Under the pieces are notes generated by a model. That model saw nothing but the letters and a program-made list of their open reading frames with translations. It was not told the DNA's origin and made no database searches. Positions 58,542 to 64,000 of a stretch of 64,000 bases of DNA are shown piece by piece. A program made the translations under genes and the position numbers. The stretch comes from Streptomyces canus (lineage in GTDB: Bacteria > Actinomycetota > Actinomycetes > Streptomycetales > Streptomycetaceae), in assembly GCF_001514145.1 (NCBI RefSeq), contig NZ_KQ948657.1:1-64000 (forward strand), given 5' to 3'. Position 1 is the first letter of the stretch. Each line of letters starts with the position of its first letter.

Positions 58542-59765
58542 TCAGCGGCGAGCAACACCCTCGGCCCGAGCCGCCGCGGCAACCGCCGCCGTAACCGCCG
58601 GAGCCACCCGCTCGTCGAACGGGGACGGGATCACGTAGTCCGCCGCCAGATCGTCCCCGACGACCGCGGCCAACGCCTCCGCCGCCGCGATCTTCATGCC
58701 CTCCGTGATCCGCGAGGCACGCACCTGCAGCGCCCCCGCGAAGATCCCCGGAAACGCCAGCACGTTGTTGATCTGGTTCGGGAAGTCGGACCGCCCGGTG
58801 GCCACCACGGCCGCGTACTTGTGCGCGACATCCGGGTGCACCTCGGGGTCCGGGTTGGCCATCGCGAACACGAAGGCCCCCTCCGCCATGGAGGCGACCG
58901 CCGACTCCGCGACCGTACCGCCGGACACGCCGATGAAGACGTCCGCACCAGCGAGCGCGTCCTCCAGCGACCCCGACAGCCCCGCCTTGTTCGTGAACCC
59001 GGCCAGCTCCCGCTTCACGGACGTGAGGTCGTCCCGTTCGGCGGACACGAGACCCTTGCGGTCGGCGACGGCGACGTCCCCGATGCCCGCCTCGACGAGC
59101 ATCTTGGCGATGGCCACGCCCGCCGCACCCGCACCGGAGATCACCGCACGAAGATCCCCGATCGACCGCCCGCTCAGCCGCGCGGCGTTCCGCAGTGCCG
59201 CCAGCGTCACGACCGCGGTCCCGTGCTGGTCGTCGTGGAACACGGGAATGTCGAGCCGCTCCTGGAGCCGCCGCTCGATCTCGAAGCACCGGGGGGCCGA
59301 GATGTCCTCGAGGTTCACGCCGCCGAAGGACGGCGCGAGACGGACCACCGTCTCGATGATCTCGTCGACGTCCGTGCAGGCCAGCGCGAGCGGAACCGCG
59401 TCCACGCCGCCGAACTGCTTGAACAGGATCGCCTTGCCCTCCATGACCGGGAGGGAGGCCTCGGGCCCGATGTCACCGAGCCCCAGCACGGCCGTACCGT
59501 CGGTCACGACGGCGACGACCGATGACTTCCACGTGTAGTCGTGGACGAGGTCCGGCTGCTCGGCGATGGCGCTGCACACCTTCGCCACGCCGGGCGTGTA
59601 CGCGAGGGACAGGTCGTCCTTGTCACGGACCGGCACGGTGGCCTGCACAGCCATTTTGCCGCCGCGGTGCAGCGCGAACGCGGGGTCGAAGGAATCGAGG
59701 GGCTCCGCCCCTCCGTCCTGTCCCGTATCGCTGTCGCTGCGAGGATTGACGATCTCCGCTGCCAC
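58542..59765 (-). CDS. NAD(P)-dependent malic enzyme
   Basis: GTG 59765 gives 407 aa. Features are MAVQATVPVRDKDDLSLAYTPGVAKV (N-terminal domain, catalytic Tyr), VTDGTAVLGLGDIGPEASLPVMEGKAILFKQFGGVDAVPLAL and the metal-binding ERLDIPVFHDDQHGTAVV. A Rossmann motif VISGAGAAGVAIAKML and FAMANPDPEV follow. It decarboxylates malate to pyruvate with NADP(H). The short size matches bacterial single-domain malic enzymes without the phosphotransacetylase tail. It is opposite in direction to the ABC transporter that follows. Confidence 0.95.
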   Translation of the reverse strand: MAAEIVNPRSDSDTGQDGGAEPLDSFDPAFALHRGGKMAVQATVPVRDKDDLSLAYTPGVAKVCSAIAEQPDLVHDYTWKSSVVAVVTDGTAVLGLGDIGPEASLPVMEGKAILFKQFGGVDAVPLALACTDVDEIIETVVRLAPSFGGVNLEDISAPRCFEIERRLQERLDIPVFHDDQHGTAVVTLAALRNAARLSGRSIGDLRAVISGAGAAGVAIAKMLVEAGIGDVAVADRKGLVSAERDDLTSVKRELAGFTNKAGLSGSLEDALAGADVFIGVSGGTVAESAVASMAEGAFVFAMANPDPEVHPDVAHKYAAVVATGRSDFPNQINNVLAFPGIFAGALQVRASRITEGMKIAAAEALAAVVGDDLAADYVIPSPFDERVAPAVTAAVAAAARAEGVARR

Positions 59766-60411
59766 TTTGTCTTACCCCTTAGGTCTTCATGGTTTGAGGG
59801 TGGCCACTCCTGGTTGAGAAGTGGGCGGGCACCGCGTACGGCCCTGTTCACTGATGCGTACGGGCCGGTACACGACGGGCGCGCCGCACACGCGCCCTGA
59901 GCCCCGGATGAGGGGTGTAAAGAACCTTCTTACCGGACGACCGGCGTCGGGGACGAGTCCAATACGTCCAAGGTCACATGCCGGAACGTAAATCGATCAT
60001 CGATCATCCGAGGCCGGTGACATGAATCATGGAGGGCCATCCGGACAAACCATCAGCAGGCCCTTGACGATCACCGAACCGCCGCTCAACCCACCGCGGC
60101 CCCGCCCGGTCGCGGTCATCCGCTCCGCGACCCGGACCGAAGATCTTCCGGCCGGAATGCCAGATTCCCGCAGATGGTCCGGTCGTGATGTACGGACATG
60201 GTGCGGTTCGGGGGTCACCCGTTATCCGATTTTGACATGACCGGCCCCCAGAATGGTCCAGTCCGAATGGCAAGATGCCGTCATCACACGAGGTCGCGAC
60301 ACTCGAAGGCGTGTGCTCTCGTCGACCCGAGGAATGAAGGCAGTGCTGCCGAACCACTCGGCAGCCGCCCCGCCCATCGGCAACTCCACCCATCCGCCGG
60401 AGGAACCCACC
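59766..60411. other. Divergent intergenic region, malic enzyme and ABC transporter
   Basis: These 646 bp lie between divergent starts and hold no gene with coding character. An ATCGATC direct repeat (aaATCGATCATCGATCATcc, about 59991-60007) is the only small structure I see. TTGACA at 60232-60237 could be a -35 element for the transporter, but no -10 at a normal distance is convincing. Otherwise I see nothing in it. Confidence 0.4.
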
Positions 60412-61374
60412 ATGACCGCAAGCTCCACCCGTCGTACGACCGTCGCGCGCACCAGGACAGCCGCGGTAGGTGCGATCGCGGTCGCAGGCGCCCTGATTCT
60501 CACCGGTTGCGGTGACCAGACGGACAGCGGCGGCAGCAGCACCAAGGAATCCGCGTCGTCCAGCAAGGCCCCGCTGTTCGACAAGCTGCCCGCGAAGATC
60601 CAGAAGGCCGGCGTCATCAAGGTCGGCACCAACGCCGAGTACGCCCCCATGGAGTACCAGGAGGGCGGCAAGATCGTCGGCGTCGACCCCGACATCGCGG
60701 CCGCGCTCGGCAAGCAGCTGGGCGTGGAGTTCCAGTTCACCTCGGGCTCCTTCGACGGCCTGATCAGCTCCCTGAACTCCGGGCGCTACGACGTCGCCAT
60801 GTCCTCCATCACGGACACCAAGGCGCGCCAGGAGGGCCTGGACGAGGACGGCAAGAAGCTCGGCCCCGGCGTCGACTTCGTCGACTACTTCACGGCCGGC
60901 ACCGCCATCTACGTCCAGAAGGGCAACCCGAAGAAGATCGGCTCGATCGAGGACCTCTGCGGTCAGAAGGTCGCCGTGCAGCGCGGCACGACCTACGAGC
61001 AGGCCCTGCAGAAGCAGTCCAAGGCGTGCACCGAGGCCGGCAAGAAGAAGATGACGATCGAGTCGTTCGACAACGACACCGAGGCCCAGACCCGGGTGAA
61101 GTCGGGCGGCGCGGTCGCGGGCGTCAACGACTACCCGGTCGCCGTCGACCTCGCCCGCAAGGCCGATGGCGGCAACGCCTTCGAGGTCGTCGGCGAGCAG
61201 GTCGACGCCGGCCCGTTCGGCATCGCCGTGAACAAGGACAACAAGGAGCTCACGAGCGCCCTGGAGGCGGCCGTGAACGCCATCATCGAGGACGGCACGT
61301 ACAAGAAGGTCCTGGACAAGTGGGGCGCCCAGACCGGTGCCATCGACAAGTCCGTCGTCAATGGCGGCAAGTGA
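60412..61374 (+). CDS. Glutamate/glutamine-type ABC transporter substrate-binding lipoprotein
   Basis: ATG 60412 behind GGAGGAA gives 320 aa. The signal peptide ends in a lipobox with the Cys in ALILTGCGDQ (residue 37). The SBP_bac_3 fold follows: VIKVGTNAEYAPMEYQEGGKIVGVDPDIAAALGKQLG, FDGLISSLNSGRYDVAMSSITDTKARQEG and VDFVDYFTAGTAIYV. A Ser/Gly-rich linker comes after the lipid Cys. It captures a polar amino acid and hands it to the permease (30 bp on) and ATPase (62345). Confidence 0.93.
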   Translation: MTASSTRRTTVARTRTAAVGAIAVAGALILTGCGDQTDSGGSSTKESASSSKAPLFDKLPAKIQKAGVIKVGTNAEYAPMEYQEGGKIVGVDPDIAAALGKQLGVEFQFTSGSFDGLISSLNSGRYDVAMSSITDTKARQEGLDEDGKKLGPGVDFVDYFTAGTAIYVQKGNPKKIGSIEDLCGQKVAVQRGTTYEQALQKQSKACTEAGKKKMTIESFDNDTEAQTRVKSGGAVAGVNDYPVAVDLARKADGGNAFEVVGEQVDAGPFGIAVNKDNKELTSALEAAVNAIIEDGTYKKVLDKWGAQTGAIDKSVVNGGK

Positions 61375-61404
61375 CGGACCCCGCACCACTGAAGGGCAGT
61401 CACG

Positions 61405-62343
61405 GTGACTGACAAGATCGACAAGGAGCCCGCGGACACACCGCCGCGGGCCTCCCTCGCACCGGAGACCATCAAGGCCATCCCGGTCCGCCACTACGGC
61501 CGCTACGTCAGCGCGGTCATCGTGCTGGCGCTGGTGGCCCTGCTGGTCAACGCGTTCGCCACCGCCGAGAAGATCCAGTGGAGCGCGGTCGGCGACAAGC
61601 TGTTCGACTCCACGGTCCTCGCGGGTGCCGGCCGCACCCTGCTGATCAGCGTCCTCGCGATGATCGTGGGCGTGGTCCTCGGCGTCGTGCTGGCCGTGAT
61701 GCGGCTCTCCAAGAACCCGGTGACGAGCTGGGTGGCCTGGTTCTACATCTGGTTCTTCCGCGGGACCCCGGTCTACGTCCAGCTGCTGCTGTGGTTCAAC
61801 CTGGCGCTGATCTTCCCGATGCTGAATCTCGGTCCGATCTACAAGGACGAGATGACGGACGTGATGACCCCGTTCATGTGCGCCCTGCTGGGACTCGGCC
61901 TGAACGAGGCCGCGTACATGGCGGAGATCTGCCGCGCCGGCCTGCTGGCCGTCGACGAGGGCCAGACGGAGGCCGCGCACGCGCTCGGCATGAGCCACGG
62001 CAGGACGCTGCGCCGGATCGTGATCCCGCAGGCGATGCGGGTGATCGTGCCGCCGACGGGCAACGAGTTCATCAACATGCTGAAGACCTCGTCGCTGGTG
62101 TACGCGGTGACCTACAACGAACTGCTGCGCGCCACCTCGACGATCGGCTCGACGTCGTACGCCGTCATGGAGATGCTGTTCGTGGCCTCCATCTGGTACC
62201 TGGTCATGACCAGCGTGTTCAGCGTCTTCCAGTACTACCTGGAGCGCCGTTTCGCCCGCGGTTCGTCCCGGAGCCTGCCGCCGACGCCGTGGCAGAAGAT
62301 CAGGGTCAACCTGATGGCCTTCAGTCGCGAAAGGGGCGTGTGA
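61405..62343 (+). CDS. Amino-acid ABC transporter permease
   Basis: GTG 61405 gives 312 aa. An N-terminal cytosolic lead is followed by about five TM helices and the permease signature region [60 protein letters not shown], the EAA loop that contacts the ATPase. It belongs to the His/Glu/Gln/Arg/opine type (TIGR01726). The stop is 1 bp before the ATPase start. Confidence 0.95.
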   Translation: MTDKIDKEPADTPPRASLAPETIKAIPVRHYGRYVSAVIVLALVALLVNAFATAEKIQWSAVGDKLFDSTVLAGAGRTLLISVLAMIVGVVLGVVLAVMRLSKNPVTSWVAWFYIWFFRGTPVYVQLLLWFNLALIFPMLNLGPIYKDEMTDVMTPFMCALLGLGLNEAAYMAEICRAGLLAVDEGQTEAAHALGMSHGRTLRRIVIPQAMRVIVPPTGNEFINMLKTSSLVYAVTYNELLRATSTIGSTSYAVMEMLFVASIWYLVMTSVFSVFQYYLERRFARGSSRSLPPTPWQKIRVNLMAFSRERGV

Positions 62344-62344
62344 C

Positions 62345-63106
62345 ATGACCGCCATGGTGAGGGCTGAGAGCGTCCACAAGTCCTTCGGCCTGGTGGAGGT
62401 CCTCAAGGGCATCGACCTGGAAGTGAAGCGGGGCGAGGTCTTCTGCCTCATCGGCCCTTCGGGTTCGGGCAAGTCGACCTTCCTGCGCTGCATCAACCAC
62501 CTGGAGAAGGTCAACGCCGGCCGGCTCTACGTCGACGGCGAGCTGGTCGGGTACCGCCAGAAGGGTGACAAGCTGTACGAGCTCAAGGACAGCGAGGTCG
62601 CGCTGCAGCGCCGGGACATCGGCATGGTGTTCCAGCGGTTCAACCTGTTCCCGCACATGACGGCCCTCGACAACGTCATGGAGGCACCGGTCCAGGTCAA
62701 GGGCATGGGCCGGAGCCAGGCCCGGGAACGCGCGCGGGAGCTCCTGGAGAAGGTGGGCCTGGCCGACAAGGCGGACAGCTACCCCGCCCAGCTCTCCGGC
62801 GGCCAGCAGCAGCGCGTGGCGATCGCCCGGGCGCTCGCGATGGACCCGAAGCTGATGCTCTTCGACGAGCCCACCTCGGCGCTCGACCCGGAGCTGGTCG
62901 GTGACGTCCTCGACGTCATGCGCGACCTCGCCGAGTCCGGCATGACGATGGTCGTCGTCACCCACGAGATGGGCTTCGCCCGCGAGGTCGGCGACAGCCT
63001 GGTCTTCATGGACGGCGGCGTGGTGGTGGAGTCCGGCGACCCCCGCGAGGTCCTGACGAACCCTCAGCACGAGCGCACGCAGGCGTTCCTGTCGAAGGTG
63101 CTCTAG
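62345..63106 (+). CDS. Amino-acid ABC transporter ATP-binding protein
   Basis: ATG 62345 gives 253 aa. Walker A is [10 protein letters not shown], the signature [15 protein letters not shown], Walker [14 protein letters not shown], and the H-loop [10 protein letters not shown]. It is a GlnQ/GltL-type ATPase. It ends the three-gene importer operon, which follows the order binding protein, permease, ATPase. A long terminator hairpin lies 11 bp after the stop. Confidence 0.96.
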   Translation: MTAMVRAESVHKSFGLVEVLKGIDLEVKRGEVFCLIGPSGSGKSTFLRCINHLEKVNAGRLYVDGELVGYRQKGDKLYELKDSEVALQRRDIGMVFQRFNLFPHMTALDNVMEAPVQVKGMGRSQARERARELLEKVGLADKADSYPAQLSGGQQQRVAIARALAMDPKLMLFDEPTSALDPELVGDVLDVMRDLAESGMTMVVVTHEMGFAREVGDSLVFMDGGVVVESGDPREVLTNPQHERTQAFLSKVL

Positions 63107-63117
63107 CGGTACGACGC

Positions 63118-63156
63118 CGAAAGGGGCGGTACGGGATTCCCGTACCGCCCCTTTCG
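63118..63156. terminator. 18-bp perfect hairpin, bidirectional terminator
   Basis: CGAAAGGGGCGGTACGGG (63118-63135) and its complement CCCGTACCGCCCCTTTCG (63139-63156) form an 18-bp perfect stem with a 3-nt loop between the convergent ABC ATPase and methyltransferase genes. Confidence 0.92.
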
Positions 63157-63164
63157 CATGGCCC

Positions 63165-63923
63165 CTACTTGAGCGCGAGCAGCAGCGTGTCCGACGGCGA
63201 GCACCACACCGGCCGGGCCTCCCCGAAGCCCTTCTCGCGCAGCACGCGTGCGTGCCACGCGGCGGACGGCATGTCCCCGTCGGCGTGCTCGCCGTAGATC
63301 TCGAAGCGGCGCGCCGTCGGCCCGGCGAGGACGGGGTCCTCGGCAGCGACCTGCCACCATGCGGCCCAGTCGAGGGCGCCGTCCTGCTTGGCCTGATCCA
63401 TGTGCCGGTGACGCTGCGCGCGTTCGGCCGCGTTGATCCGGGGCGTGGTCTCGTCGATCATGTGGTCCGCGTTCATGAAGACACCGCCGTCGCGGACGAG
63501 TTCCGCGATCCGGCCGTAGAGGGCCGCGAGGGGTTCGCTGTGCAGCCAGTGCAGGGCCGTGGCGGTCAGGACGGCGTCGTACGTGTCGTACGGCAGCTTC
63601 GCGGGCCAGTCGGGGTCCTTGAGGTCGGCCGTCCTGAGGGTGACCCGCTCGTCGTCCGCGAACGTGCCCTCGGCGATGGCGAGGAGCGCCGGGTCGAGGT
63701 CCACGCCGGTGCTGGTCGCCTCCGGGAACCGGGCGAGCAGTCTCGCCGTGATACTTCCCGTGCCGCACGCGAGGTCGAGGATGCGCGGCCGGGGCCCGAC
63801 GAGGGCCTCGACCATGTCGAGCATCACCCGGAACCGCTCCTCGCGGTCCGGCATGTACCACTCCTGCTGCCGGTCCCAGCTCTCCTGCCAGGCCTGCCAG
63901 TCGGTGCCGACACCCGTCGCCAT
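63165..63923 (-). CDS. Class I SAM-dependent methyltransferase
   Basis: ATG 63923 gives 252 aa. Motif I reads ILDLACGTGSITARLLARFP, motif II STGVDLDPALLAIAEGTF, then VTLRTADLKDPDWPAKLPYDTYDAVLTATALHWLHSEPLAAL and VRDGGVFMNADHMID. The segment TATALHWLH resembles trans-aconitate or tRNA-type small-molecule methyltransferases. The substrate is not predictable. It ends the window, converging on the ABC importer. Confidence 0.92.
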   Translation of the reverse strand: MATGVGTDWQAWQESWDRQQEWYMPDREERFRVMLDMVEALVGPRPRILDLACGTGSITARLLARFPEATSTGVDLDPALLAIAEGTFADDERVTLRTADLKDPDWPAKLPYDTYDAVLTATALHWLHSEPLAALYGRIAELVRDGGVFMNADHMIDETTPRINAAERAQRHRHMDQAKQDGALDWAAWWQVAAEDPVLAGPTARRFEIYGEHADGDMPSAAWHARVLREKGFGEARPVWCSPSDTLLLALK

Positions 63924-64000
63924 GGGAGCCCCCTGTCCGCTCGCTGTCGTAATACCCTGGAAGCACGATCAGCTGTTACCCGACCGTGCCACGACGATAG

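Noticed and set aside
60232..60260. A sigma-70-type promoter at TTGACA upstream of the ABC importer
   Set aside because: No acceptable -10 is found 16-19 bp downstream, so the match may be chance.

Overview
The window is high-GC actinobacterial DNA, almost certainly from a Streptomyces chromosome. Support comes from the strong third-position G/C bias, frequent GTG/TTG starts behind GGAGG-type sites, a conservon (cvnABCD), a fused E1/E2-type 2-oxoglutarate dehydrogenase (Kgd), Ku with a Lys/Ala-rich tail beside a stand-alone LigD-type polymerase, paired DksA-like proteins, and the dispersed repeat around GGCTGGTCGCGCAGTTCCCCGCGCCCC. All coordinates come from reading the sequence; no database search was run, and family names rest on motif recognition.

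Region 1 (1-3.5 kb) is an accessory junction. It holds the last 22 nt of a tRNA gene (an att-like fragment), a hairpin, a hypothetical gene, the C-terminal remnant of a tyrosine integrase, a DinB-fold gene, a truncated IS5-type transposase and a second DinB/mycothiol-type gene. Region 2 (3.5-12 kb) is a stress and envelope block. A minus-strand operon encodes a sensor kinase, a NarL-type regulator, a small secreted protein and a SecD-SecF fusion. Facing away are two DksA-type zinc proteins, a truncated MreB-like protein and a two-TM protein, then a hemerythrin and a short-chain dehydrogenase with an apparent internal deletion. Region 3 (12-19 kb) holds an acyltransferase, an array of degenerate repeats, an ECF sigma factor with a probable membrane partner, a cyclophilin, ku/ligD-Pol and a 180-bp tandem repeat grown from the two converging 3' gene ends.

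Region 4 (19-31.5 kb) is rich in cell-wall and envelope genes: a phosphatase, a lipoprotein overlapping an unpaired sensor kinase, an SH3-like secreted protein, an FtsW/RodA protein with its partner PBP, and an NlpC/P60 hydrolase. It also contains a divergent pair of diiron proteins (ferritin-like and AurF-like) with a TetR regulator. Region 5 (31.5-38.2 kb) is a conservon, cvnABCD, followed by a styrene-monooxygenase-like flavoprotein and opposed by a PP2C-like gene. Region 6 (38.2-49 kb) contains a degenerate repeat block, MarR, a GH25 lysozyme, lon with an HspR-type (HAIR) operator, GNAT genes (one decayed), a rhomboid-like protein, a spermidine-synthase-like protein and an OmpR-type two-component system.

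Region 7 (49-64 kb) is central metabolism and regulation: kgd, a DUF6104 protein, a DUF4097-PadR pair behind a perfect palindrome, a small HTH protein with a Clp-N-domain protein behind two identical-type operators, a quinone oxidoreductase, malic enzyme, a glutamate/glutamine-type ABC importer and a SAM methyltransferase.

No CRISPR array, prophage or biosynthetic gene cluster is visible. The most unusual features are the 180-bp repeat array, the DksA/MreB-like/SecDF stress block, the HTH-ClpN module with doubled operators, the conservon-linked flavoprotein, and the shared VPS-type extracellular repeats encoded on both sides of the sigma-factor promoter.
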